Assembly (NCBI GenBank): GCA_903935585.1
Contig: CAIZSE010000082.1
Location: 1-64,000, forward strand
Length of the DNA stretch: 64,000 bases
Reading direction: 5' to 3'
DNA from: an uncultured Burkholderiales bacterium
GTDB taxonomy: Bacteria > Pseudomonadota > Gammaproteobacteria > Burkholderiales > Burkholderiaceae_C
Part shown: in pieces, positions 27,175-35,882 of the stretch
Layout of the letters: each line of letters opens with the position of its first letter
Numbering within the stretch: the first letter of the stretch is position 1
Program-made: the position numbers and the translations under genes
Notes under the pieces: model-generated
Databases searched by the model: none
What the model was told of the DNA's origin: nothing
What the model saw: the letters and a program-made list of their open reading frames with translations, nothing else

Positions 27175-27193
27175 ATTGATAGAATTTATCAAT
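27175..27193. promoter_or_regulatory. Palindromic operator candidate before the IclR gene
   Basis: ATTGATAGAATTTATCAAT is an inverted repeat with two perfect 7-base arms and a 5-base centre. It ends one base before the GGAG RBS of the IclR gene. IclR proteins bind palindromes of about this length in the shared region with their targets, so it is a likely autoregulatory site. A looser pair, AGTTC at 27067 and GAACT at 27094, lies nearer the divergent flavoprotein gene and may mark its control region. Confidence 0.5.
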
Positions 27194-27203
27194 GGAGATG
27201 GGC

Positions 27204-28028
27204 ATGACCAACGATGCAGATATTGAATTGAATGAGTCAAACGGTGGAAAAGAACGCCGTGGAATCCAATCCATCGAGGTCGGGGGACAGTTGCTGCTCT
27301 CTCTTGCGGCTCATGGTCGACCCATGCCGTTGCGGGATCTGGCCAAAGCCGCCAACATGCTGCCTGGCAGGGCCCATCCTTATTTGGTAAGTTATTCCAA
27401 ATTGGGACTCGTGACCCAGGAAGCGTCAAGTGGTTATTACTGGCTTGGGCCAACCGCCATTCAGCTCGGCCTGGTCGGTTTGAAGATGCTCAATCCGGTA
27501 CGCGAAGCCATCCCTTTCGCTGAAGCCTTGGCTCGCGAAACTGGACACAGTGTTGCGCTCTCTGTGTGGGGAACGCAAGGTCCAACCATCGTGTACCTGT
27601 TTGACGCCATCTATCCGCTTCACACGAACATACGCACAGGCACTTTGATGTCACTTGCAGGTACTGCCACAGGCAGGTTGTTTGCTGCTTATTTGCCATC
27701 CAAGCTCATCGAGGAGTTCATGCTCGAAGACCATCGAAGGCTGGGTCCTGATATTGCAAGTCCTTTTACGCCCGAAAGCGTTCAGGCCTTGTTAATGGAG
27801 GTACGGAAGTTCGGGCTCTCACGCGCGATCAACAACCCCACACCAGGCGTGTGTTCATTTGCAGCCCCGGTCTTTGATTACTCCGGAAATATCGTGCTGG
27901 GTTTGACCCTGCTCGGGCGATCGGGCGCTTTCGAATTCAGCTGGGAAGGGGCCCAAGCAATAGCGGCCAAACGCTGCGCCGCAGAGGTCTCTAAAAGGCT
28001 TGGCCACACATCCTCGAAGCTTGGCTAA
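27204..28028 (+). CDS. IclR family transcriptional regulator
   Basis: A 274-residue regulator with an N-terminal winged helix (GIQSIEVGGQLLLSLAAHGR, MPLRDLAKAANM) and a C-terminal IclR effector domain (LSVWGTQGPTIVYLFDA, GTATGRLFAAYLP). GGAG at 27194-27197 is six bases before the ATG at 27204, so I prefer that start to the ATGs at 27192 and 27198. Divergence from the 10-kb minus-strand operon and the palindrome just upstream indicate that it controls that operon and itself. The effector is probably the pathway substrate or an intermediate (inference). Its end coincides with the end of the low-G+C island. Confidence 0.9.
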   Translation: MTNDADIELNESNGGKERRGIQSIEVGGQLLLSLAAHGRPMPLRDLAKAANMLPGRAHPYLVSYSKLGLVTQEASSGYYWLGPTAIQLGLVGLKMLNPVREAIPFAEALARETGHSVALSVWGTQGPTIVYLFDAIYPLHTNIRTGTLMSLAGTATGRLFAAYLPSKLIEEFMLEDHRRLGPDIASPFTPESVQALLMEVRKFGLSRAINNPTPGVCSFAAPVFDYSGNIVLGLTLLGRSGAFEFSWEGAQAIAAKRCAAEVSKRLGHTSSKLG

Positions 28029-28191
28029 ACTTTCATCAACTGAGGCGTTATGAACGCGCTGCGGTAGAACGCGGTGTCCAAATGAGCCTCAACCTTTGTC
28101 AATGCCCCTGCAACCCAAGTCAGGCGGCGAAATAGCAGATCAAGAGGCGTGCCGACAGCCAGACGACTGCGCTGGAACGTAGACTCCCACA

Positions 28192-29781
28192 ATGCAGTTA
28201 TTTCGACAACCGCCCCTGTTCTTTCGTTACGGTATGCCTTTACGGGCGGGGTCAGCTTGGCTGGCCCTGACCCTGGTTGCTCTGACACCGACCCACTCTG
28301 CATTCGCTGAGACCCCAGCGCTAAGGGCTTCAACATCCGAACAAGACCGACCCTCCGAGCACCGCCTGCCGACAGCCGTGCTGAAAACACTGCGCCAGGC
28401 CCAGGTGCCCCCATCGGCCTTGAGCGTGCTGATCACCCCTTTGCCAGCCGTTATCGCAGCGGACAAGCCTGCTGCGGCGCAGCCACCCCGCCTGTCGCAC
28501 CAGTCGCAAACAGCGACCCATCCGGCTTCGGTCATGAAGCTGTTCACGACCTATGCCGGCTTGAGCTTGCTGGGGCCCCAGCATGTCTGGCAAAACCGTG
28601 TGTATGCCGATGGCCCGGTGCGCGATGGCGTGCTGCAAGGCAACCTGATTGTGCGAGGCAGCGGCGACCCCAAGCTGGTGGTTGAGCGCCTGCACGAGCT
28701 GTTGGGCCAGGTGATGGCAGCAGGCGTGCGCGAGGTGCGCGGTGACATCGTGCTCGACCGCAGTGTGTTTGATGTGCGTGAACGCAGCGAACCCTTTGAC
28801 GACGAACCCCTGCGTCCCTACAACGTGGCACCCGATGGGCTGCTGCTCAATTTCAAGGCGGTGGTCTACAAGTTCACGCCCGACGCCGTCAGCGGGCAAG
28901 TGCAGGTGCGCTTCGAGCCCCCGCTGAAGGGCCTGGAGTCACCCGTGCTGCTGCCCCTGAACAGCGGCAACTGCAACGATTGGCGCAGCCAGCTCAAAGC
29001 CGACTTCAGCCAGCCCTTGCAGGTGCGCTTTGCAGGCAGCTACCCCACACGCTGCGGCGAACGCGAGTGGCCCGTGGCCTACCCCGAACCCGAGCAGTAC
29101 GCACCCCGCGTGATGCACGCCATGTGGCTGGGTGCTGGCGGGCAACTGAGCGGTCAAGTTCGTTATGGTGCGCGCCCGGCAGCTGCCAGACTGCTGGTCG
29201 AAGCGCCCTCCTTGCCGCTGAGCGAGGTCATCAAGGACATCAACAAATTTTCCAACAACGTGATGGCGCAGCAATTGTTTTTGACCTTGTCCAGCGAGCT
29301 GGGGGCGCCGGGCCGCTTCGAGGCCTCGCGTTTGCGTGTATCGCGTTGGTGGCGCAGCGGGTTTGCCATGCAAGACGAACCGCTGCTGGACAACGGATCG
29401 GGCCTGTCGCGCACAGAGCGCAGCACAGCGCACGCCCTGACCGCCTTGCTGCAAGCCGCCCACGCCGGGCCGCACGCTCAACACTTTGTCGACTCGCTGT
29501 CTCTGGCCGGGGTGGACGGCACCGCCGCTCGCCTGAAAGAGCGCAACCCCCAGTCACCCGTGATCGGCAATGCCTGGCTCAAAACCGGTTCACTGCGCGA
29601 TGTGGCCTCAGTGGCCGGCTACGTGCAAGGCCAAAGCGGCCAACGCTACACACTGGTCGCCATCGTGCATCACCCCAACGCCAACCAGGCGCGCACAGCA
29701 CTCGACCAATTGCTGGAATGGACAGTGCGCGACAGCGCCCAAAGCAACGCCCCTCGGTCTGCTCAAGGCCCCAAACCATGA
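28192..29781 (+). CDS. dacB: D-alanyl-D-alanine carboxypeptidase/endopeptidase (PBP4 family)
   Basis: A 529-residue peptidase S13 protein. The three penicillin-binding motifs are visible: SVMK (Ser113-Lys116), SNN (354-356) and KTG (464-466). The large insertion between the first two motifs is typical of PBP4. The N-terminus contains a secretion signal (MPLRAGSAWLALTLVALT, then HSAFA). The true start may be the ATG at 28234, directly before that signal, rather than 28192; neither has a strong RBS. It trims or cleaves peptidoglycan in the periplasm. It overlaps the next gene by ATGA. Confidence 0.92.
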   Translation: MQLFRQPPLFFRYGMPLRAGSAWLALTLVALTPTHSAFAETPALRASTSEQDRPSEHRLPTAVLKTLRQAQVPPSALSVLITPLPAVIAADKPAAAQPPRLSHQSQTATHPASVMKLFTTYAGLSLLGPQHVWQNRVYADGPVRDGVLQGNLIVRGSGDPKLVVERLHELLGQVMAAGVREVRGDIVLDRSVFDVRERSEPFDDEPLRPYNVAPDGLLLNFKAVVYKFTPDAVSGQVQVRFEPPLKGLESPVLLPLNSGNCNDWRSQLKADFSQPLQVRFAGSYPTRCGEREWPVAYPEPEQYAPRVMHAMWLGAGGQLSGQVRYGARPAAARLLVEAPSLPLSEVIKDINKFSNNVMAQQLFLTLSSELGAPGRFEASRLRVSRWWRSGFAMQDEPLLDNGSGLSRTERSTAHALTALLQAAHAGPHAQHFVDSLSLAGVDGTAARLKERNPQSPVIGNAWLKTGSLRDVASVAGYVQGQSGQRYTLVAIVHHPNANQARTALDQLLEWTVRDSAQSNAPRSAQGPKP

Positions 29782-30032
29782 ACCTCATTGACTGGGTCGG
29801 CTCACTGGCCGCCTTTTTGACCACCGCCAGCTTCATCCCGCAAGCCTGGCAGACCTTTCGCACCCGCGATGTCAGCGGCATCTCTTTGGGCATGTACAGC
29901 CTGTTCACCGCAGGCGTGGCCCTGTGGCTGGTTTACGGCGTGCTGATGATGGCCTGGCCCATCATCATCGCCAACACCATCACCACCAGCCTGGCGCTGA
30001 TGATTTTGGTGATGAAGCTGCGCTATCGCTGA
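29778..30032 (+). CDS. SemiSWEET-type (PQ-loop) small sugar transporter
   Basis: An 84-residue membrane protein with three hydrophobic helices and the PQ-loop signature SFIPQAWQTFRTRDVSGISL in helix 1, followed by a second helix LFTAGVALWLVYGVLM. This is the size and pattern of bacterial SemiSWEETs, which dimerise to move sugars. It overlaps dacB by four bases (ATGA), so it is translationally coupled to a peptidoglycan carboxypeptidase gene. Whether it moves a cell-wall sugar is speculation. Confidence 0.88.
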   Translation: MNLIDWVGSLAAFLTTASFIPQAWQTFRTRDVSGISLGMYSLFTAGVALWLVYGVLMMAWPIIIANTITTSLALMILVMKLRYR

Positions 30033-30059
30033 TCCTTTCAGAAAGTAATACCTGGAAAT

Positions 30060-30091
30060 GGGTACATACCCGATACCCTGTTCAGGGTATC
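30060..30091. promoter_or_regulatory. Two adjacent palindromes sharing the GGGTA/TACCC core
   Basis: GGGTACATACCC (30060-30071) is followed at once by a perfect 20-base palindrome, GATACCCTGTTCAGGGTATC (30072-30091, 9-base arms, 2-base centre). The shared TACCC/GGGTA half-sites suggest a two-site operator for a dimeric repressor or activator that controls the lipoprotein/OmpW genes at 30150-31937. No adjacent regulator gene was recognised. Confidence 0.45.
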
Positions 30092-30105
30092 TCTCCTAGG
30101 ATATG

Positions 30106-30129
30106 AAAAAGAACAGCCGTTCTTTTTTT
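30106..30129 (+). terminator. Rho-independent terminator-like hairpin
   Basis: AAAAAGAAC (30106-30114), a 4-base loop and GTTCTTTTT (30119-30127) make a perfect 9-base stem followed by more T bases. It probably ends the dacB-SemiSWEET transcript. It lies only eight bases before the RBS of the next gene and after the palindromes at 30060-30091, so it could instead act as a leader attenuator for that gene. Confidence 0.65.
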
Positions 30130-30149
30130 AATAAACCAGGAGACAACCC

Positions 30150-31223
30150 GTGCGTCAATTCAAAAGATATGGGCTTATAGCCAGTTTGGCCACGGTGCTG
30201 GCCTGGGGTTTGGCAGGGTGCGGGGGAGGTAGCGATGGCGATCAGAAATTACGCGTCAGCTATTCATCACTGGTCTCTTTTGGCGACAGCCTCAGTGATG
30301 TCGGCACGTACAAGGTGGGCACGGTTGCCGCGCTCGGTGGCGGCAAATACACCGTCAACTCAGCCAGTGATAAAAACTGGACAGAGCTGATTGCAGCCCA
30401 ACTGGGGTTATCGGCGCCTTGCGCGGCACAAACAGGTCTCGATGGCGATGCCCTGCTCGGATTCAGTGTTCCTGTGACCAACTTCAGCACTTGTTTCAAT
30501 TACGCACAAGGTGGGTCTCGCGTCACCCATCCAGTTGGACCGGCTAACAAGCTCCTTGCGCCTCATCCGTCTGCTGCTTTGGGGCAATTGACCGTCCCCA
30601 TTCTGGGTCAAATCACAGCGCATTTAACCAAAGTCAATGGCAAATTTTCTGGGACTGAACTGGTCACAGTGATGGCTGGCGCCAATGATTTGTTCATGAA
30701 TTTGGGCGCAATTGGCCCCACATTCCTCCCTGAAGCAGCGGTTACAGCCATGGGTGACGCTGGCGCAGAGATGGCCATCCAAATCAAAACCCTCATTGTT
30801 GCGAACGGTGCCAAGTCCGTTGTTGTGCTCAATATCCCGGATGTCAAAGGCACGCCCTTTGGTCAGAGTACCCTTGCAGGCACCCAAGATCTCATTGATT
30901 TGATGGTGACCACTTTCAATACCCAATTGCAAGCTGGCCTGCAAGGCACTTCGGGGGTCTTGCTGATCGATGCCTACACAGCCAGTAAAGACGAAGTTGC
31001 AAACCCCACTCGATATGGCCTAACGAACACAACGAGCCCAGCCTGTAACCTGACACCCGCAAGCAACCCTTTAGGAAGCTCACTGGTTTGCAATGCATCC
31101 AACACCAACGCAGGTGATGTATCTCGTTACTTGTTTGCGGACAGCGTCCACCTCACGCCCTACGGCTATCAGTTGATGGCGCAACTGGTTGCCAAAGAAC
31201 TGGTCTTGGCCAAATGGTTTTGA
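30150..31223 (+). CDS. SGNH/GDSL hydrolase, predicted lipoprotein
   Basis: A 357-residue lipoprotein with signal peptide and lipobox LAGC (Cys24) followed by GGGSDGD. The GDSL esterase blocks are clear: FGDSLSD with nucleophile Ser47, GANDLF, and the terminal DSVHLTP with Asp331 and His334. It resembles the phospholipase/lecithinase/hemolysin group, so an extracytoplasmic esterase or lipase is likely. The start is GTG at 30150 with CAGGAGA upstream (30138-30144). It is followed after 27 bases by an OmpW-type porin gene with its own AGGAG. Composition is lower in G+C than in dacB. Confidence 0.9.
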   Translation: MRQFKRYGLIASLATVLAWGLAGCGGGSDGDQKLRVSYSSLVSFGDSLSDVGTYKVGTVAALGGGKYTVNSASDKNWTELIAAQLGLSAPCAAQTGLDGDALLGFSVPVTNFSTCFNYAQGGSRVTHPVGPANKLLAPHPSAALGQLTVPILGQITAHLTKVNGKFSGTELVTVMAGANDLFMNLGAIGPTFLPEAAVTAMGDAGAEMAIQIKTLIVANGAKSVVVLNIPDVKGTPFGQSTLAGTQDLIDLMVTTFNTQLQAGLQGTSGVLLIDAYTASKDEVANPTRYGLTNTTSPACNLTPASNPLGSSLVCNASNTNAGDVSRYLFADSVHLTPYGYQLMAQLVAKELVLAKWF

Positions 31224-31250
31224 GTCATTGAACTTTCAGGAGCAATACAC

Positions 31251-31937
31251 ATGAAAAATACAGCGAAGTTCGTGACTGCAACAGTTCTTTGTTTTGCCAA
31301 CTATGGCGCCAGCGCCCAATCGGCTGGCTCGTGGCTTTTTCGCATGGGTGCGACCAACGTTTCGCCTCAAGTCACCAGTGACAACATGACTGCGCCCAGC
31401 TTTTACAACATAGGCACCACAGTTGGCACCAAAACCGACGTGGGCGGAGACACCCAATTGAGTGGCGGCTTGACCTACATGTACACCGATCATTTCTCGG
31501 TGGACGTGCCGATTGCGCTGCCCTTCAAGCACAAGTTGTACGGCGATGGCGCCCTTGCGGGCGCCGGTCAAATCGGCAGCGTCAAGGCACTGCCTTTCAC
31601 CGTCTTTGGTCAATACCGCTTCAATGAAGCGAATTCAGTGTTCAGACCTTACTTGGGCTTGGGTTTGACATATGCCTACTTTTTTAACGAAGCAGGCAGC
31701 GGGTCTCTCACGGCCATGACCAACCCAGGCGGTGCAGCCACCACATTGAGCGTTGAATCAAAGTTTGCACTGACACCCCAACTTGGCTTCACGTATGTTG
31801 TGACTGATAAATGGATGCTTGATGCATCATTCAGTAAGACTTATCTGAAGACGCGGACGTCGCTTTCAACAGGCCAGACGATTGACACCCGGCTCAACCC
31901 CAACGTGCTCAGCTTGGGACTGGGCATGAAGTTCTAA
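31251..31937 (+). CDS. OmpW family outer membrane protein
   Basis: A 228-residue outer-membrane protein with a signal peptide (about 1-22, ending SAQ) and the OmpW pattern: WLFRMGATNVSPQ, LTYMYTDHFSVDV, FRPYLGLGLTYAYF and a final strand ending in Phe (LSLGLGMKF). It forms an eight-stranded barrel for small hydrophobic molecules. It is encoded directly behind a GDSL lipoprotein, so uptake of the esterase product is conceivable. A strong terminator follows. Confidence 0.92.
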   Translation: MKNTAKFVTATVLCFANYGASAQSAGSWLFRMGATNVSPQVTSDNMTAPSFYNIGTTVGTKTDVGGDTQLSGGLTYMYTDHFSVDVPIALPFKHKLYGDGALAGAGQIGSVKALPFTVFGQYRFNEANSVFRPYLGLGLTYAYFFNEAGSGSLTAMTNPGGAATTLSVESKFALTPQLGFTYVVTDKWMLDASFSKTYLKTRTSLSTGQTIDTRLNPNVLSLGLGMKF

Positions 31938-31952
31938 AAGCCTGATTTATAC

Positions 31953-31983
31953 AAAAAATGCCCGCCCATCGCGGGCATTTTTT
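31953..31983. terminator. Bidirectional rho-independent terminator
   Basis: The stem TGCCCGC (31959-31965) with GCGGGCA (31971-31977) is flanked by an A-run before and a T-run after. It would stop the ompW transcript on the plus strand and the purE-purK-tsaC transcript on the minus strand, which ends at 32001. Confidence 0.88.
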
Positions 31984-32000
31984 TGCCCTTCGCTTGGGGC

Positions 32001-32993
32001 TCAAGCCGCTGCGCGTTGCAACCTGTCACGCACACCTTCCCACTCAGGGGTGTCGGGTGGCAGCTGCACCCAGATTTGTTGCACCCCTCGGGCGTCCAGG
32101 TCGCGCAAGACACTGAACAGCGCATGCGCCGCCTGATTGGCGCTGGCGGGCTGTTCACGCCACAACACACCAGCACCCGCATTGGGACGCTCGACAGACC
32201 AAAGACCCAGGTTATTGGCATGTGGCCCCAGCGCCTCCAGTTTGCGGGCCATGTCTTGCGCCGACATCAGCCGCACCTTGGCGCGTGGGGCGTAATGCGA
32301 TTCGAGCGTGCCCGAAGCTCGGGGGGCGGATTGGCCCATGGTTTCGATGGGCGTGTTTTTGTCCAGCACGGCCCGCCCGCAAGCGGCTTCAATCTGCGCG
32401 CGGGTGATTTGGCCGGGGCGCAACAACACCGGCTCACCCCGGGTGCAATCGATGATGGTGGACTCGATGCCCACATCGCAGTCGCCGCCGTCCAGAATCA
32501 ACAGCTCAGCACCCAACTCGGACTGCACGTGCGCTGCCGTGGTCGGGCTCACGCGGCCAAACCGGTTGGCACTGGGGGCCGAGATGCCCTGCACACCCAA
32601 GGCCAGGCAAGCAGTCAGCAATGCCTGCGCCACGGGGTGCGAGGGGCAACGCAAACCGATCGAGTCCTGCCCGCCCGCCGATGCCGTGGCCACACCGGGC
32701 TGGCGCGGCAAGATCAAAGTGAGGGGCCCAGGCCAGAAGGCGGCCATCAGGCTTTGCGCAAACTCGGGCACCTGCGCGGCAAACAGCGGCACTTCGGTTG
32801 TGCTGGCCACATGCACGATCAGCGGGTGATCGGCAGGGCGGCCTTTGGCCTCAAAAACACGGGCAACGGCTGCATCGTCGGTGGCGTTGGCGGCCAGGCC
32901 ATACACGGTTTCGGTGGGCATGCCCACCAACTGGCCAGCCTGCAAAGCCTGCGCGGCCCTGGCAATGGCCTGTTCATCTGCCGCGAGGATCAT
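32001..32993 (-). CDS. tsaC: L-threonylcarbamoyladenylate synthase (Sua5 type)
   Basis: A 330-residue protein with the YrdC domain (residues 1 to about 200; GMPTETVYGLAANA, EAKGRPADHPL, ISAPSANRFG) and a C-terminal Sua5 domain, so it is the longer Sua5 form rather than the short TsaC. It makes threonylcarbamoyl-AMP from threonine, bicarbonate and ATP for the t6A37 tRNA modification. It lies eight bases after purK and ends the purE-purK-tsaC operon. tsaB is elsewhere in the window (14859-15635). Confidence 0.93.
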   Translation of the reverse strand: MILAADEQAIARAAQALQAGQLVGMPTETVYGLAANATDDAAVARVFEAKGRPADHPLIVHVASTTEVPLFAAQVPEFAQSLMAAFWPGPLTLILPRQPGVATASAGGQDSIGLRCPSHPVAQALLTACLALGVQGISAPSANRFGRVSPTTAAHVQSELGAELLILDGGDCDVGIESTIIDCTRGEPVLLRPGQITRAQIEAACGRAVLDKNTPIETMGQSAPRASGTLESHYAPRAKVRLMSAQDMARKLEALGPHANNLGLWSVERPNAGAGVLWREQPASANQAAHALFSVLRDLDARGVQQIWVQLPPDTPEWEGVRDRLQRAAA

Positions 32994-33001
32994 GGACCGC
33001 C

Positions 33002-34210
33002 TTAAAACGCTTCGATGCCAAGCAAGGCCGCGGCTTGCAATGCCGTGGCACGCACCGCCTCCACGCTGTCACCGGTGATGTTCAGGTGGCCCATCTTGCG
33101 GCCCGGGCGCGCCGACAACTTGCCGTACAAGTGCAGGTGCGTGCCAGGCAGCGCCAGCACCGGTGCCCAGGCAGGACTGGTCGGGCCCTTGGCCGAGGCC
33201 TCTGGCCACAGATCGCCCAGCAAGTTGAGCATGATGGCCGGCGAGTGCTGGCGCGGTGGCGTCAGGGGCAGGCCAGCCAGGGTGCGCACCTGAAGCTCAA
33301 ACTGCGACTGGTCGCAAGCGTTCAGGGTGTAGTGCCCGCTGTTGTGCGGTCGTGGCGCCATTTCATTGACAATCAGTTGGCCGCCTTCGAGGATGAAAAA
33401 CTCCACACACAGCACGCCCACATAGTTCAGGCCTTCGGCGATGGCGCGGGTGGCTTGCACAGCTTGCGCGGCCAAGTCGGCGGGCACGGCACCTTCGTAC
33501 ACGCTGGTCACGGCCAGAATGCCATCGCGGTGCAGGTTCAGCTGCACCGGAAAATTCACCATCTGCCCATCGGCACCCCGCGCCACGATGACCGAGCACT
33601 CGGCTTGCAGCGGCAGCATTTTTTCCAGCACGCAGGGCACGCTTTTCAGCTCAGCCCAGGCAGCGGCCAGGGCTTCACGGGTCTTGACCCGAATCTGGCC
33701 CTTGCCGTCGTAACCCATGCGCGAGGTTTTCAGGATGCCCGGAAAAAGGTCGCCCCCCGAGGAGTTGTTTGGCTGGCTCATCACGGCCGCAAGTTGCGCG
33801 GGCGTCTCGATCAGGGCGTGCGGGGCCACCGGCACACCACAACGCACAAAGTGGGCTTTTTCGGCGGCGCGGTCTTGCGCAATGGCCACGGCATCGGCGC
33901 TGGGGGCCACGGGGCGGTGGGCGCCCAGGGTGGTCAAGGCGGGCGCGGGCACGTTTTCAAATTCGGTGGTGATGGCCGCGCAGCGCTGCATCAGTTGCGC
34001 CAGGCCCTGCTCATGAAGGTAATCGGTCTGGATGTGGTGGTGGCTGACCAGGCCCGCCGGGCTGGCGGCATCGGGGTCGAGCACGGCGGTGAAGTAGCCC
34101 ATGGCCTGCGCTGCCTGCACAAACATGCGGCCCAACTGGCCCCCGCCCATCACCCCCAAGGTGGCAGGCTGGCCATTGACCAGAGCACCCGGCAGGATGG
34201 CCCGGCTCAT
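33002..34210 (-). CDS. purK: N5-carboxyaminoimidazole ribonucleotide synthase
   Basis: A 402-residue ATP-grasp enzyme beginning in the PurK manner ([20 protein letters not shown]) with the phosphate/ATP loop [13 protein letters not shown] and [14 protein letters not shown]. It carboxylates AIR to N5-CAIR in purine synthesis. It overlaps purE upstream by ATGA (34207-34210), which secures both starts. Confidence 0.96.
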   Translation of the reverse strand: MSRAILPGALVNGQPATLGVMGGGQLGRMFVQAAQAMGYFTAVLDPDAASPAGLVSHHHIQTDYLHEQGLAQLMQRCAAITTEFENVPAPALTTLGAHRPVAPSADAVAIAQDRAAEKAHFVRCGVPVAPHALIETPAQLAAVMSQPNNSSGGDLFPGILKTSRMGYDGKGQIRVKTREALAAAWAELKSVPCVLEKMLPLQAECSVIVARGADGQMVNFPVQLNLHRDGILAVTSVYEGAVPADLAAQAVQATRAIAEGLNYVGVLCVEFFILEGGQLIVNEMAPRPHNSGHYTLNACDQSQFELQVRTLAGLPLTPPRQHSPAIMLNLLGDLWPEASAKGPTSPAWAPVLALPGTHLHLYGKLSARPGRKMGHLNITGDSVEAVRATALQAAALLGIEAF

Positions 34211-34719
34211 ACGGCCCCCACCACGGGCGGCAAAGGCGGCAAGCTCATGGCGCGTGCCGCTTCGGTCTGCTGGGCGCGAAAGGCTTCGAGCTTTTGGCGC
34301 AGGGCCGGGTCGTGGTTGGCCAGCATGGCCACGGCAAACAGGGCCGCATTGGCCGCGCCTGCAGCGCCAATGGCGAAGGTGGCCACGGGCACGCCTTTGG
34401 GCATTTGCACGATGCTGTACAGCGAGTCGACGCCCGACAGGGCCTTGGTTTGGACCGGCACGCCAAGGACCGGCACCACGGTTTTGGCGGCGATCATGCC
34501 GGGCAAATGGGCTGCACCGCCTGCGCCTGCGATGATGGCCTGCAAACCCCGCTCGGCGGCGCTTTGTGCATAGGCGAACATATCGTCCGGCATTCTGTGG
34601 GCTGAAACCACACGGGCATCGTGAGGGATGCCAAACTGTTGGAGAATCTGGACTGCGTGTTGCATGGTGTCCCAGTCGGAGCTGGAACCCATAACGACGC
34701 CGATGAGCGCTTGAGTCAT
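34207..34719 (-). CDS. purE: N5-carboxyaminoimidazole ribonucleotide mutase
   Basis: A 170-residue PurE class I protein with [23 protein letters not shown] and [17 protein letters not shown]. It converts N5-CAIR to CAIR. The start is the ATG at 34719; the frame is open far upstream (to 35691), but that stretch is antisense to the thioredoxin gene and is not coding. It is the first gene of purE-purK-tsaC, and 81 bases separate it from the divergent thioredoxin gene. Confidence 0.96.
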   Translation of the reverse strand: MTQALIGVVMGSSSDWDTMQHAVQILQQFGIPHDARVVSAHRMPDDMFAYAQSAAERGLQAIIAGAGGAAHLPGMIAAKTVVPVLGVPVQTKALSGVDSLYSIVQMPKGVPVATFAIGAAGAANAALFAVAMLANHDPALRQKLEAFRAQQTEAARAMSLPPLPPVVGAV

Positions 34720-34800
34720 TGGGTGCTTTTCGTGATCAATGCTGAATTTTAAGGTTTCGCTCCACCCGGAGCCGAAACACAACCCGGAACACTGCCCGCC

Positions 34801-35754
34801 ATGATGGACGTCACGATACAAAACTTTGAAACCGAGGTGATCGCCGCCTCGATGACCACCCCCGTGCTGGTGGACTTTTGGGCGCCCTGGTGCGGCCCTT
34901 GTAAATCGCTTGGACCCGTCCTCGAAAAGGTGGAGGCCGCTTACCAAGGCCACTTCAAGCTGGTCAAGATCAACTCGGACGAAGAGCAGCAATTGGCCCA
35001 GGCCTTTGGCATCAAAAGCATTCCGACATGCGTCCTGCTGATGAACGGCCAGCCGGTCGATGGTTTCATGGGCGCTTTGCCCGAGGGCCAGGTCAAGCAA
35101 TTCCTGGACAAGCACTTGCCCGCCGAAGGCGCGCTGCCAGCCCAAGCCGAAGAAGAAGTTGACCAAGCCCCCTTGCCAGAGGTTGACGAGCACAGTGCAC
35201 GCGCCGCTTTGGAACAAGCCCTGGCCACTGACCCTGGCAACGACGACGCCCGCTTTGACTTGGTCAAGCAGTTGATTGGCCACGGTGAGCTGTCCGAGGC
35301 GGCCGCCTTGCTGGCCCCGGCGATGAGCCGCATCCCGGTGCCCCTGCGCTTTGAGGCGCAAACCCAGTGGCTCAACGCCTTGGAGTTTGTGACCAACGAC
35401 CCGCGTGGCCAATGGGAGCCGGCGAAATTTGACGAACTGATTGGCCAGAATAAGCGTGATTTTGAGACCCGCTTTGCCAAGAGCCGACTGCTGATCGCGG
35501 TGGGCCAATGGGAAGCGGCCATGGACGAACTGCTCGAAATCATCATGCGCGACAAGGCTTGGGACAAGGAAGCCCCACGCAAAACCTTTGTTGCCCTGCT
35601 GGAGTTGATGACCCCGCCCAAACCCAAGACCCAGGACGCCACCGGCAAGTCGGCTGGTGGCATTGAGTTGATGGGCAAAGCCGCCCTGCAAGAAGACCCA
35701 CTACAAGCCATGATCTCCAGCTACCGGCGAAAACTCAGCATGGCGCTGAACTGA
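34801..35754 (+). CDS. Thioredoxin-TPR protein, CnoX/YbbN-like
   Basis: A 317-residue protein with an N-terminal thioredoxin domain (residues 1 to about 108) carrying an intact WCGPC motif (Cys31, Cys34) and a C-terminal region of TPR-like helices (about 132-290; [20 protein letters not shown]). This architecture is that of CnoX/YbbN, a chaperedoxin that protects substrates from oxidation and hands them to chaperones. The CGPC site predicts redox activity, unlike E. coli CnoX, whose motif is altered. The start may be either of two adjacent ATGs at 34801/34804. Confidence 0.9.
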   Translation: MMDVTIQNFETEVIAASMTTPVLVDFWAPWCGPCKSLGPVLEKVEAAYQGHFKLVKINSDEEQQLAQAFGIKSIPTCVLLMNGQPVDGFMGALPEGQVKQFLDKHLPAEGALPAQAEEEVDQAPLPEVDEHSARAALEQALATDPGNDDARFDLVKQLIGHGELSEAAALLAPAMSRIPVPLRFEAQTQWLNALEFVTNDPRGQWEPAKFDELIGQNKRDFETRFAKSRLLIAVGQWEAAMDELLEIIMRDKAWDKEAPRKTFVALLELMTPPKPKTQDATGKSAGGIELMGKAALQEDPLQAMISSYRRKLSMALN

Positions 35755-35882
35755 CACCACACAGCGTTGTTGCGCGCAGTTACAGACATTTACCGTTTTA
35801 CACGGCATTGAAGCCCTGAAAATCAACTTTCAGGGCTCGGAAAACCTAGAATTCGAGCACTACTTTTGAATTCACATTGACC

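Noticed and set aside
16705-28028. Island as a prophage or integrative element
   Set aside because: No integrase, transposase, phage structural gene, tRNA target or flanking direct repeat was found.
32798-34573. 591-codon plus-strand frame across purK
   Set aside because: Runs antisense to tsaC, purK and purE and has shadow-like Arg/Gly/His composition.
34720-35691. Long N-terminal extension of purE
   Set aside because: It is antisense to the thioredoxin-TPR gene, and purE homology begins at the ATG at 34719.
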